Source: Lysobacter_K sp043738095
Lineage (GTDB): Bacteria > Pseudomonadota > Gammaproteobacteria > Xanthomonadales > Xanthomonadaceae
Reading direction: 5' to 3'
NCBI GenBank assembly: GCA_043738095.1
Contig: JAYSZI010000012.1
Location: 62,001-126,000, forward strand
DNA length: 64,000 bases
The first letter of the stretch is position 1; the number at the start of each line of letters is the position of its first letter. Under the pieces are notes generated by a model that ran no database searches, had not been told where the DNA came from, and saw only the letters and a list, made by a program, of their open reading frames with translations. Of this stretch, positions 1 to 8,008 are shown piece by piece. The position numbers and the translations under genes were made by a program.

Positions 1-1
1 C

Positions 2-820
2 GCCGCGCTCGACCCCGACCGCGTCGTTGCCGATGCGCTCGATGCCGCCAGGGCCGCCGGCATCACCCGCAGCGAGGACACGCTCACCCCTGACGAGCTG
101 GACGCCGCGCGCCGACAGCGCGTCGCGACTGCCTGCCAGCCATTTGACGACCCGAAGCTGCGCGAACTGATCGAATCCGCACGCCGTGAACGCGAACAGC
201 TGATCGACCACCACAACCTCGACCACGTCACTTTTGCCGGCTACAGCGCGCAGGCGCAGGAGCAAGCGCAGGCGACCGTGTTGGCGTTCGGCGAGTACAT
301 CCGCGCGCACAAGGACGAGATCGCCGCGCTTGGTTTCTTCTACGCGCAGCCCTACGGCCGCCGCCAACTGACCTTCGACATGGTCGAGGAGCTCAGCGAT
401 GCGCTGGCGCGCCCGCCGCTGATGCTGACCAGCGGCAAGCTGTGGTCGGCGTATGCTCGCGTGCAGGAAGCCCAGGTCAAGGGCGTCAACAGCAAGCGTC
501 AGCTGACCGACCTGGTCGCGCTGGTGCGCTTCGCGCTGGGGCTGGACGAGGAATTGCGGCCGTTCGCCGACAGCGTCGACAAACGGTTCCAAAGCTGGAT
601 CTTCCGCCACAATGCGCGCCGTACCACCGCTTTCACCCCGGAGCAGACCGAATGGCTGCGCCTGGTCAAGGATCATATCGCCAGCAGCTGCTCTATCAGT
701 CGCGACGACTTCGACTACGCGCAGCTGGCCGGCAAGGGCGGGCTGCAGAAGGCGTGGGCGGTGTTTGGTGAGCCGCTGGATGGGTTGCTGTTGGAAATGA
801 ATGAGGAGTTGGTGGCGTGA
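2..820 (+). CDS. hsdR: Type I restriction enzyme R subunit, C-terminal part (5' end outside window)
   Basis: The frame is open from the window edge to TGA at 818-820 and gives about 272 residues. They resemble the C-terminal helical domain of EcoEI-class HsdR subunits, the part that anchors the motor subunit to the methylase core. The ATP-dependent translocase and nuclease domains, expected upstream, lie outside the window. The downstream hsdS start overlaps this stop as GTGA, so the two are translationally coupled. Assignment rests on the helical C-terminal signature and on the adjacent hsdS and nearby hsdM. Completeness of the gene cannot be judged. Confidence 0.85.
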   Translation, partial: AALDPDRVVADALDAARAAGITRSEDTLTPDELDAARRQRVATACQPFDDPKLRELIESARREREQLIDHHNLDHVTFAGYSAQAQEQAQATVLAFGEYIRAHKDEIAALGFFYAQPYGRRQLTFDMVEELSDALARPPLMLTSGKLWSAYARVQEAQVKGVNSKRQLTDLVALVRFALGLDEELRPFADSVDKRFQSWIFRHNARRTTAFTPEQTEWLRLVKDHIASSCSISRDDFDYAQLAGKGGLQKAWAVFGEPLDGLLLEMNEELVA

Positions 821-2394
821 GTGATGCATGGTTGGAGGAAGCACTCCAACACTATCCGTTGGCGACGAATGGGATTCCGCTGAATTGGGCAATAGTGGCC
901 TTGACGGAAATCGCCTCAGATGTAAATCCAGGATTCGCAAGCGGAAAGCACAGCTCCGATGGCATTGGGCTTCCGCATATGCGCCCGATGAATGTTGATC
1001 GTGATGGGCGAATTGACCTCAATTTGGTCAAGTCTGTTCTTGTGACAAATGGAATCGAACTTGCCTTAAACGATGTGCTTTTCAACAATACGAATAGCCC
1101 GGAGTTGGTTGGTAAGACCGCAGTTGTCAGCGATCGAGAAGCTGGCTTCGCCTTCTCGAATCACATGACACGGGTACGTTTAGAGTCGGGAATATCTGCG
1201 CGCTATATCGCACGCCAGCTCCATTTCTTGTGGATGACTGGCTACATGAAGCATCGGTGCACCAATCACGTTAATCAGGCCAGCATTTCATCGAAAACTC
1301 TGGCCAACGGTGTGCCGATCCAGCTTCCGCCTGTGGCGGAGCAAGACCGCATTGTCGACAGGCTCGAGGAGTTGTTGTCCGACCTCGATGCCGGCGTGGC
1401 CGAACTGAAGGCGGCGCAGCGCAAGCTCGCGCAGTACCGCCAGTCGCTGCTGAAGGCGGCCGTGGAAGGCGCGTTGACCACTGACTGGCGCGCGTCCCGC
1501 GCCCAGCGTAGCGAGCCGCAGGAAACCGGTGCCGAACTGCTGCAACGCATCCTCATCGAGCGTCGCGCGGGCTGGGAGCGGAAGCAACGCGCCCGTTTCT
1601 CAGAACAGGGCAAAGCCCCGCCCCAAGACTGGCAGGCCAAGTACTCTGCGCCGGTTGCGTCCGACACAAACAATCTTCCTGCGCTACCGGAAGGGTGGTC
1701 ATGGGCCACCGTGGACCAACTTTCGTTCGTTGTTCGCGGGGCGTCGCCCCGACCCGCAGGCGACCCCCGATATTTTGGCGGTTCGATTCCGTGGATCACC
1801 GTCGGCTCGCTTACGGCTGATGGCGACATGTATCTCGATCGGGTTGATCAATTCGTCACCGAAGCCGGTAGAGACGCGAGCAGATACATCGAACCCGACA
1901 CGCTGCTGCTTACAAACAGTGGTGCAACTCTCGGAGTTCCGAAAATCACGCGTATTGGTGGCTGCATCAACGACGGGTCAGTCGCGCTGCTTGATATTCA
2001 TGAGCCGGCAAGAACGTATATTTACTGGTTCTTGCGTACACAAACCAAGAAATTGCGTGCATTGAATCAAGGCGCGGCTCAGCCGAACCTCAATACCGAC
2101 ATCGTCCGCCGGATCACTGTTCCGGTTTGCGATCACGTAGAGATGGCTGAGATCAACGCCATCTTGGACCAGCAGATATCTAACCTTCGCAATCAGGAGG
2201 AAGGCATCTCGCGCTCGCTCAAACAAGCCGCCGCCCAACGCAAGAACATCCTCAAGGCCGCGTTCGCCGGCCAGCTGGTCCCGCAAGACCCCGGCGACGA
2301 ACCCGCCAGCGTGCTGCTCGAACGCATCCGCGCCGAGCGCGCCGCCGGCGCAAACCCCATCAGGCGTGGCCGCAAGGCCAAGGAGAACGCATGA
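817..2394 (+). CDS. hsdS: Type I restriction-modification specificity subunit
   Basis: This 525-residue protein has the two-repeat layout of HsdS, the subunit that selects the bipartite DNA target for the methylase and translocase. The first target-recognition domain spans about residues 1-165. A conserved helical spacer (QLPPVAEQDRIVDRLEELL) begins near 168. The second recognition domain covers about 290-450, and a second helical repeat (AAQRKNILKAAFAGQLVPQ) lies near 470-490. The start is GTG overlapping the hsdR stop. Codons 12-165 (about 850-1310) are visibly less GC-rich than the flanking conserved helices, as expected for a recognition domain exchanged by recombination. Confidence 0.93.
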   Translation: MSDAWLEEALQHYPLATNGIPLNWAIVALTEIASDVNPGFASGKHSSDGIGLPHMRPMNVDRDGRIDLNLVKSVLVTNGIELALNDVLFNNTNSPELVGKTAVVSDREAGFAFSNHMTRVRLESGISARYIARQLHFLWMTGYMKHRCTNHVNQASISSKTLANGVPIQLPPVAEQDRIVDRLEELLSDLDAGVAELKAAQRKLAQYRQSLLKAAVEGALTTDWRASRAQRSEPQETGAELLQRILIERRAGWERKQRARFSEQGKAPPQDWQAKYSAPVASDTNNLPALPEGWSWATVDQLSFVVRGASPRPAGDPRYFGGSIPWITVGSLTADGDMYLDRVDQFVTEAGRDASRYIEPDTLLLTNSGATLGVPKITRIGGCINDGSVALLDIHEPARTYIYWFLRTQTKKLRALNQGAAQPNLNTDIVRRITVPVCDHVEMAEINAILDQQISNLRNQEEGISRSLKQAAAQRKNILKAAFAGQLVPQDPGDEPASVLLERIRAERAAGANPIRRGRKAKENA

Positions 2395-2585
2395 GAGCCG
2401 CGCGCAACCCGTGGGCCGGGTCAACCGTCAAGGAATCCTTGACGGTTCAAAGCCCTGGCGCAGACGATGTCGCATTGACGTCGCCCGCAACTGGAATGGA
2501 TTTGTTGCAGGTACGAAACGAAGGGCCATTGCTATTGGCAGCTCAAGCCTGGCGCCCTGATCGCACCGGAACGGAGGCATGTTGA
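2391..2585 (+). CDS. Small frame coupled to hsdS and fic, function unknown
   Basis: This 64-codon frame starts at an ATG overlapping the hsdS stop (ATGA). It is preceded by a good ribosome-binding site (AAGGAG, 5 nt away). It ends at 2583-2585, inside the first codons of fic, so it links both neighbours by overlap. No domain is recognised in the product. The palindrome at 2423-2447 lies inside the frame and encodes a VKESLT peptide. The spacing supports translation, but the frame may exist only because it bridges a regulatory palindrome. It could be a leader peptide, a degenerate gene or a true small protein. Confidence 0.4.
   Translation: MRAARNPWAGSTVKESLTVQSPGADDVALTSPATGMDLLQVRNEGPLLLAAQAWRPDRTGTEAC
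2423..2447. promoter_or_regulatory. 25-bp palindrome upstream of fic (operator-like)
   Basis: Perfect 12-bp arms AACCGTCAAGGA and TCCTTGACGGTT flank one central A. The 17-bp core at 2427-2443 recurs with one mismatch at 3939-3955, before hsdM. It lies about 130 bp before the fic start. The binding protein is unknown. Confidence 0.6.
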
Positions 2586-3688
2586 TGGAACCGTATGTGC
2601 CGCGGCAACTGCCGCTTCAGGATCTGGACTACCGACGCCTGATCGGTAAGATCGGCCCGGCCAACGCGGCGCTGGCGCGCTATGACGGCTTGCTGCAAAG
2701 CGTGATCAACCCCGGCGTGATGTTGTCGCCGCTGACCAATCGCGAGGCGGTTCTGTCGTCGAAGATCGAAGGCACCCAGGCCACCGTGGACGAGGTACTG
2801 GAGTTCGAGGCGGGCCTGGATTTCGAGGGCGAGAAGGCCAAGGACATCCAGGAGGTCGTCAACTACCGCAGGACGCTGGTGCTGGCTTCCGAACAGCTGG
2901 CCGAGCGCCCGATCACACTTTCGCTCGTGCGCCAGATGCACGCGGTATTGATGGACAGCGTTCGCGGTGCAGGCAAGACGCCGGGTGAGTTCCGGCGCGA
3001 CCAGAACTGGATCGGTCCGGTCGGTTGCACCATCGAGCAGGCCACGTTCGTTCCGCCATCGCCGTTGCAGTTGCTGGACCACCTGCAGGCGTGGGAGTCC
3101 TACATCGTCTCCAACGACTTCGATCTGCTGGTGCAGGTGGCGGTGGTGCATGCGCAGTTCGAGCTGATCCATCCTTTCAAGGACGGCAACGGGCGCATTG
3201 GTCGATTGTTCATCCCGCTGTTCCTGTACCAGAAGCGCGCCCTGGGCAGTCCGATGTTCTACCTGAGCGAATACTTGGAGGAGCATCGCGAGCTTTATTA
3301 CGCACGTCTCCAGGGCATCAGCCGCGACGGGGACTGGACGGGGTGGGTCGAGTTTTTCCTCGAGGCGATCACCGCGCAGGCGCGGGCAAACACCGAGCGG
3401 GTTCGCGAGATTCAGGCCTTGTATGAGCGCATGAAGCAGCAGATCACGGCGCTGACCCGCTCGCAGTACGCCATTACGGTGTTGGACACCCTGTTCCACA
3501 AGCCGGTCTTCCAGTCCAGCGACTTCGTCCAACGCTCTGGCATCCCCAAGCAGACGGCGCTGCCCTTCCTGCGCGCGCTGCGCGATGCCGGGGTCCTGCA
3601 TACGCTCAGAGAGGCCAGCGGCAGCCGGTCGACGATCTTTGCCTTCCGCGAGTTGGTTAACTGTGCGGAAGGACGGCAGGTACTTTGA
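2579..3688 (+). CDS. Fic-family protein (probable AMPylase) with N-terminal inhibitory motif
   Basis: This 369-residue Fic protein probably transfers AMP to target hydroxyls. The active-site motif HPFKDGNGRIGR starts at His198 and fits the consensus HPFx[D/E]GNGRxxR. An inhibitory helix motif, SSKIEGT at 60-66 with Glu64, precedes the Fic core, as in class II autoinhibited Fic proteins. A Fic/DOC N-terminal domain lies before it. The last ~80 residues resemble a winged helix (FQSSDFVQRSGIPKQTALPFL), so the protein may bind DNA and could autoregulate. An in-frame ATG at 2585 is an alternative start. It sits between hsdS and hsdM, so it may modulate the restriction system, but that link is inference. 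Confidence 0.92.
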   Translation: MLMEPYVPRQLPLQDLDYRRLIGKIGPANAALARYDGLLQSVINPGVMLSPLTNREAVLSSKIEGTQATVDEVLEFEAGLDFEGEKAKDIQEVVNYRRTLVLASEQLAERPITLSLVRQMHAVLMDSVRGAGKTPGEFRRDQNWIGPVGCTIEQATFVPPSPLQLLDHLQAWESYIVSNDFDLLVQVAVVHAQFELIHPFKDGNGRIGRLFIPLFLYQKRALGSPMFYLSEYLEEHRELYYARLQGISRDGDWTGWVEFFLEAITAQARANTERVREIQALYERMKQQITALTRSQYAITVLDTLFHKPVFQSSDFVQRSGIPKQTALPFLRALRDAGVLHTLREASGSRSTIFAFRELVNCAEGRQVL

Positions 3689-3778
3689 GTCCGGCCCACC
3701 ATCCACAAATTCATTTGCGTCCGGTTTTTAACGTTTTGCCGTACACAAATGAATTTGCGTACGGCCGGCCGGACTCAA
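3685..3778. repeat. Nested long inverted repeat at the fic stop codon
   Basis: Outer perfect arms TTGAGTCCGGCC (3685-3696) and GGCCGGACTCAA (3767-3778) enclose inner arms CAAATTCATTTG (3706-3717) and CAAATGAATTTG (3746-3757). The inner arms are exact reverse complements of each other. Spacing between outer and inner arms is 9 bp on both sides, so the whole forms one imperfect cruciform or hairpin. It includes the fic TGA (3686-3688). It could be a terminator, a MITE-like element or a protein-binding array. Confidence 0.7.
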
Positions 3779-3937
3779 GCCGCGCGATAGCCCGGAGAGG
3801 CCGGCTTCTTATCCGTATGCCCGGATAACAATCTACGAGTTGAAATAATATTCCATAAAATCAGCTACATACCACGCCATTCATTATCCGGGGCCGCGTT
3901 GCTGGACGCCTGCGTAGGCTCCCTTGCCCTCCGCAGC
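3779..3937. other. AT-rich intergenic segment before hsdM with TTATCCG boxes
   Basis: This stretch is much less GC-rich than its surroundings, notably 3830-3890. It carries the inverted pair TTATCCG (3809-3815) and CGGATAA (3822-3828) with a 6-bp spacer, and a third TTATCCG at 3884-3890. It probably holds the hsdM promoter, but no convincing -35/-10 pair could be fixed. No gene is seen. Confidence 0.5.
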
Positions 3938-3956
3938 TGTCAAGGAATACTTGACA
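3938..3956. promoter_or_regulatory. Palindrome upstream of hsdM (second copy)
   Basis: Arms TGTCAAG (3938-3944) and CTTGACA (3950-3956) surround GAATA. The core at 3939-3955 matches the palindrome at 2427-2443 at 16 of 17 positions. It lies about 90 bp before the hsdM ATG, which fits an operator or promoter-proximal site. Confidence 0.6.
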
Positions 3957-4043
3957 ACTCAACGCTGCGATCGAGGCTCAAAAGCACCGGCGTCCTGTAA
4001 GCAGGGCTTAAAGGCTCGCCCCATCCACCCGGAATCCCCCCGC

Positions 4044-5510
4044 ATGAACAGCTCCACCCTCATCCAGAAGATCTGGAATTTCTGCCACACCCTGCGCGAT
4101 GACGGGGTCGGCTATGGCGACTACCTCGAACAGCTGACCTACCTGCTGTTCCTGAAGATGGCGCACGAGTACTCGCTGCCGCCCTACAGCCGCGACACCC
4201 ACGTACCCAAGAGCTGCAACTGGGCGAGTCTGCGCGCCAAGACCGGCGAGCCGCTGGAGGCGCACTACCTGAAGGTGCTGCACAAGCTTGGCGAGGAGCC
4301 GGGCATGCTGGGCGCGATCTTCTTCAAGGCGCAGAACAAGATCCAGGACCCGGCCAAGCTCGCGCGGCTGCTGCAGATGATCGATGCCGAGAACTGGATC
4401 AGCCTCGACACCGACACCAAGGGCGACCTCTACGAAGGCCTGCTGCAGAAAAACGCCGAGGACACCAAGAGCGGGGCCGGCCAGTACTTCACCCCGCGCG
4501 CGCTGATCCAAGCGATGGTCGATTGCGTGCAGCCTGAGCCGATGAAGACGATCGCCGACCCCGCCTGCGGCACCGGCGGCTTCTTCCTCGGCGCCTACGA
4601 CTGGCTGACCCGCCCCGGCAGCAACGCGAACAAGAAGCAGAAGGAGTTCCTGCGCCACAAGACATTCTTCGGCAACGAGATCGTCGCCAGCACGCGCCGC
4701 CTGTGCCTGATGAACCTGTTCCTGCACAACATCGGCGACCTCGATGGCGAGCCGACGGTGGACCGCGCCGACGCGCTGATCGCCGACAGCGGCAAGCGCT
4801 ACGACTACGTGCTGGCCAATCCGCCGTTCGGCAAGAAAAGCAGCATGACAATCACCAACGCTGAGGGTGAGGAGGACCGCGACGCGCTGACCTATGAGCG
4901 CCAGGACTTCTGGGAAACCACGTCGAACAAGCAGCTCAACTTCCTCCAGCACATCGTCACGATCCTCAAGAGCACCGGCCAGGCCGCGGTGGTGCTGCCG
5001 GACAACGTGCTGTTCGAGGGTGGCGCCGGCGAGAAAATCCGTCGCAAGCTGCTGGAAACCTGCGACGTGCACACGCTGTTGCGGCTGCCGACCGGCATCT
5101 TCTACGCGCAGGGGGTCAAGGCGAACGTGCTGTTCTTCGACGCCAAGCCCAAGGACGGCAAAGTTCATACGAAGGGTGTGTGGATCTACGACCTGCGTAC
5201 CAATAAGCACTTCACGCTCAAGACGAGAGCGCTTAAGCGCGACGACCTTCAGGATTTCGTCGACTGCTATCGCCCGGGCAACCGGCACGAGCGCGTGGAG
5301 TCGGAACGTTTTCACTATTTCGACTACGACGCGCTGGTCAAGCGCGACAAAGCCAGCCTCGACCTGTTCTGGCTCAAGGACGACAGCCTCGACAACCTGG
5401 ATGACCTGCCCGCGCCGGACGTATTGGCGCAAGAGATCATCGAGCACCTGGAGGCCGCATTGCTGTCTTTCAGGGAAGTCGCAAGCAGCCTGCCCCGCTC
5501 TACTCAGTAG
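4044..5510 (+). CDS. hsdM: Type I restriction-modification DNA adenine methyltransferase subunit
   Basis: This 488-residue N6-adenine methyltransferase subunit provides the modification activity and, with HsdS, the core of the restriction complex. The N-terminal HsdM domain is followed by the SAM-binding motif I DPACGTGGFF near residue 172 and the catalytic motif IV NPPFG near residue 259. ATG at 4044 is chosen because it begins the conserved N-terminus (MNSSTLIQKIWNF). The frame stays open back to 3924, but that extension would run through the palindrome at 3938-3956. It is separated from fic by 355 bp, so it probably has its own promoter. The R-S-fic-M order is unusual. Confidence 0.95.
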   Translation: MNSSTLIQKIWNFCHTLRDDGVGYGDYLEQLTYLLFLKMAHEYSLPPYSRDTHVPKSCNWASLRAKTGEPLEAHYLKVLHKLGEEPGMLGAIFFKAQNKIQDPAKLARLLQMIDAENWISLDTDTKGDLYEGLLQKNAEDTKSGAGQYFTPRALIQAMVDCVQPEPMKTIADPACGTGGFFLGAYDWLTRPGSNANKKQKEFLRHKTFFGNEIVASTRRLCLMNLFLHNIGDLDGEPTVDRADALIADSGKRYDYVLANPPFGKKSSMTITNAEGEEDRDALTYERQDFWETTSNKQLNFLQHIVTILKSTGQAAVVLPDNVLFEGGAGEKIRRKLLETCDVHTLLRLPTGIFYAQGVKANVLFFDAKPKDGKVHTKGVWIYDLRTNKHFTLKTRALKRDDLQDFVDCYRPGNRHERVESERFHYFDYDALVKRDKASLDLFWLKDDSLDNLDDLPAPDVLAQEIIEHLEAALLSFREVASSLPRSTQ

Positions 5511-5664
5511 GGGCTAGCTGCAGGGCATCCCACTCAACGGTTCGCGCAGGGCGGGCTGACCTCGTCCTGACGTGGCGTTACCTGCGCGGCGACAAGCGCT
5601 GGACGCATGCGGTGCGATGCGGCAGTGACCTTGAAAGCGGAATGCACACGAGGATGGCGGCGGC

Positions 5665-7170
5665 ATGCGGATCGGAATCGACTTTGGAACGAGCTATTCG
5701 GCCGCCGGCACGCTCGTCGACGGGCAGCTTGAAGTCATCCGCTTTAGTGGGGAGCCGCAGTTCCGCACGACGGTGTACTTCCCGCTCAGGCTGCCCGACG
5801 TGCTGGATTTCCAGCTCACGCCCCAGCTAGAAGCCGACATTGCGAAACTCGTGGCCGCCAGCAAGCGCGAGCAGAATCTCGCCGCCGCCCGCGCGGTCGC
5901 GGCGCGGCAGGTGGCGCTGGCCCAGCCCGCGCATCGGCGCGAGGAGGCACTCGCGTTGCTGCCACGCGTGCTGACGCGGTCGGACGACGAGCTGCAGCGC
6001 GAAGCGCTCAAGGCGGTGCGCCGGCGCTGGAGCAGCGAGCAGGCGCTGCTGGCGATGGACGCGGGGGTCGACCTGCGCGATGCGCTCTACGGCGAAGAGG
6101 CGATCGATGCCTACATTGCCAGCGGCAGCGGCCACCTCGTGGTCTCGCCGAAATCCATGCTCGGCTATCGCCTGCACGGCAGTGCGCGCAACTCGCTGCT
6201 GGGCATCACCACCCACATCCTCGGCCACATCCGCACGACGGCGAGCCAGCAACTGGGCACGGAGGTCCGATCGGCCGTGCTCGGTCGGCCCGTGCAGTTC
6301 CGCAGCTCGATGGGCGACGCTGGCGGCTTGCAGGCGATCGAAATTCTGACGGACGCGGCGCATGCGGCCGGGTTTACCGCGGTCGAGTTTCTGCAAGAAC
6401 CCGCGGCCGCGGCATTGGGATTTCACCGGAGCACGCCCAAGCAACGACGCACCCTGGTGGTGGATATCGGCGGCGGCACCACCGACGTCGCCATCGCGGA
6501 CCTCGGTGGGCCGGCGGCAGCGCCGAAGATCCTGGGCTCCTGGGGCCTGCCGCAAGGTGGCACCGATGTCGATATCGAGCTGAGCATGCGTCGGTTCATG
6601 CCGCTGTTCGGCAAGGACTGCACGCGCACCGCCGTGCACCACTTCTACGAGGCCGCGGCGGTGCACGATCTGCAGCGGCAGTCGTCGTTCCGGCGCAGCA
6701 ACTTCGAGAACGTCGACGCACCGTTCAACACACGCCTGGCCACGCTGCAGGCACTGGGCAATACGATCCGTCTCAATCGCGCGGTGGAACGCAGCAAGAT
6801 CCATCTCAGCGAGCACGACAGCATGCAGATCGCGCTGGACTACATCGAGCCGGGCCTGGAAGCCCGCGTCGAGCGCGGCGCCCTCGACGCGGCTGCGAGC
6901 CGGCTGCTCGCGGCGATCGGCACGCTGTTGAACACCGTCAAGAGCGAGATCGATCAGCCCCCGGACACGCTCTACCTCACCGGCGGCATGTCGCAGGCGC
7001 CGTACGTGCAGCGCGCGGTGACCGCGCTGTTTCCCGAGGCCGAGGCCGTGATGGGCAATGCCTCGCTCGGCGTCGTCAGCGGATTGGCGATCGCGGCGGC
7101 GACGCAGCCCGCTGCATCGCGCCCGGCCTTCGAGCCACTAGTCACCGCACTGTCGACTCCTGACAGCTAA
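5665..7170 (+). CDS. yegD: Hsp70-family chaperone, YegD-like
   Basis: This 501-residue actin-fold ATPase belongs to the short YegD branch of Hsp70, which lacks the usual long substrate-binding domain. The phosphate-1 loop GIDFGTSYS is at residues 4-12, the phosphate-2 motif DIGGGTTDVA begins at Asp267, and the adenosine motif LTGGMSQ lies near 435. An alanine- and arginine-rich helical insert covers about 55-120. It follows hsdM by 154 bp in the same direction. That may be a genomic-island neighbourhood or chance; a role in the restriction system is not shown. The client protein is unknown. Confidence 0.88.
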   Translation: MRIGIDFGTSYSAAGTLVDGQLEVIRFSGEPQFRTTVYFPLRLPDVLDFQLTPQLEADIAKLVAASKREQNLAAARAVAARQVALAQPAHRREEALALLPRVLTRSDDELQREALKAVRRRWSSEQALLAMDAGVDLRDALYGEEAIDAYIASGSGHLVVSPKSMLGYRLHGSARNSLLGITTHILGHIRTTASQQLGTEVRSAVLGRPVQFRSSMGDAGGLQAIEILTDAAHAAGFTAVEFLQEPAAAALGFHRSTPKQRRTLVVDIGGGTTDVAIADLGGPAAAPKILGSWGLPQGGTDVDIELSMRRFMPLFGKDCTRTAVHHFYEAAAVHDLQRQSSFRRSNFENVDAPFNTRLATLQALGNTIRLNRAVERSKIHLSEHDSMQIALDYIEPGLEARVERGALDAAASRLLAAIGTLLNTVKSEIDQPPDTLYLTGGMSQAPYVQRAVTALFPEAEAVMGNASLGVVSGLAIAAATQPAASRPAFEPLVTALSTPDS

Positions 7171-7219
7171 CGCAGAACGCGGAGCTCGCGTCGACGAGCA
7201 AACACGCGAACGTTCGGAG

Positions 7220-7792
7220 TCAACCTGCAGCACTGCGCCCGATACCTTGCTCCCGCGCCGCCTTCCGAAACAGCGCGGCCGAAATAAGCCACAGCACGGC
7301 GAAGCACCCCGGAAGGATCACGGCTTCAAGGCCCCACCCAGCGAACAGCGCGATCACACCAATCGACGCCTGAGCGATTGCCGTCGCGACCAGCGCTTGC
7401 GCCATCCCACGGGGTTGGAAGCGCGCGACGACGGCGCCGATGATGCCGACGACGAGGACGCCAGCAAACATCAGGTTGGCGGGGTTGTTCTCGCTGCCGA
7501 TGATGCCGACGGCAAGGTTGATCCAGACGAGGAGGAAGGCGGCTACCACCGCAACACCGACGGCGGCCCGGTAGGCGGTATTGCGCGACAGCCGCGCTGC
7601 CAACTCGACGGTCCCGCACGCGGCAAACAGCATCGCGCCGATGACGATGAAGTCGGCTGCGTCCCAATCCACTTCTGCGGTGAACTGCATCGCCACCAAG
7701 GGCAACAGCAGCAGGAATGCCGCGGTGCCCCAGATCGCGATCCTCCAGCGGTCCCCGAGCCGTGGGCTACCGTTGTTCGTGATTCCGGCCAT
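7220..7792 (-). CDS. Polytopic membrane protein of unknown function
   Basis: This 190-residue protein has about six hydrophobic segments and short charged loops, so it is probably an inner-membrane protein. The start at 7792 (MAGITNNG) is preceded by an ACAAGG-like ribosome site. The frame extends further upstream to 7936, but that segment is arginine-rich and lacks membrane character. It is divergent from blaI with a short shared upstream region, so the BlaI operator at 7966-7981 might also influence it. No family is recognised. Confidence 0.65.
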   Translation of the reverse strand: MAGITNNGSPRLGDRWRIAIWGTAAFLLLLPLVAMQFTAEVDWDAADFIVIGAMLFAACGTVELAARLSRNTAYRAAVGVAVVAAFLLVWINLAVGIIGSENNPANLMFAGVLVVGIIGAVVARFQPRGMAQALVATAIAQASIGVIALFAGWGLEAVILPGCFAVLWLISAALFRKAAREQGIGRSAAG

Positions 7793-7957
7793 TGCCTTGT
7801 CTCCGTGGGTGAGTCGTGCTTCCAGCCTCACCTGGGCACGTGCAAGCACAATGGACCCAATGTGAAGCCGGGAAGAAGTCGCCTCGTGGCACGCACGATC
7901 GCGGCCAACGCGCGCGATCAATTCGACGGCCGCCAATACGCCTGACTTTCGGCACGG

Positions 7958-7986
7958 TTGACATCTACTAAATCGATAGTACTATC
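7958..7986 (+). promoter_or_regulatory. blaI promoter with overlapping BlaI-type operator
   Basis: TTGACA (7958-7963) and TACTAT (7980-7985) form a near-consensus sigma-70 promoter with a 16-bp spacer. The dyad TACTA-N6-TAGTA (7966-7981) fills the spacer, and a perfect 12-bp palindrome GATAGTACTATC (7975-7986) covers the -10 box. This matches BlaI/MecI operators, whose halves are TACA/TGTA-like or TACTA. Autorepression of blaI and the M56 gene is inferred. Confidence 0.75.
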
Positions 7987-8008
7987 TTCTTCGTACTCAG
8001 GAGCCCCC

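Noticed and set aside
2543..3706. Minus-strand 387-codon frame across fic
   Set aside because: Shadow of the fic gene, which has a clear Fic motif on the plus strand.
3924..4043. Upstream in-frame extension of hsdM to 3924
   Set aside because: It runs through the palindrome at 3938-3956 and lacks family similarity; the conserved N-terminus starts at 4044.
4008..5447. Long open frame of 479 codons on the minus strand across hsdM
   Set aside because: It is the antisense shadow of hsdM in GC-rich DNA; composition is Val/Leu/Arg-rich without domains.
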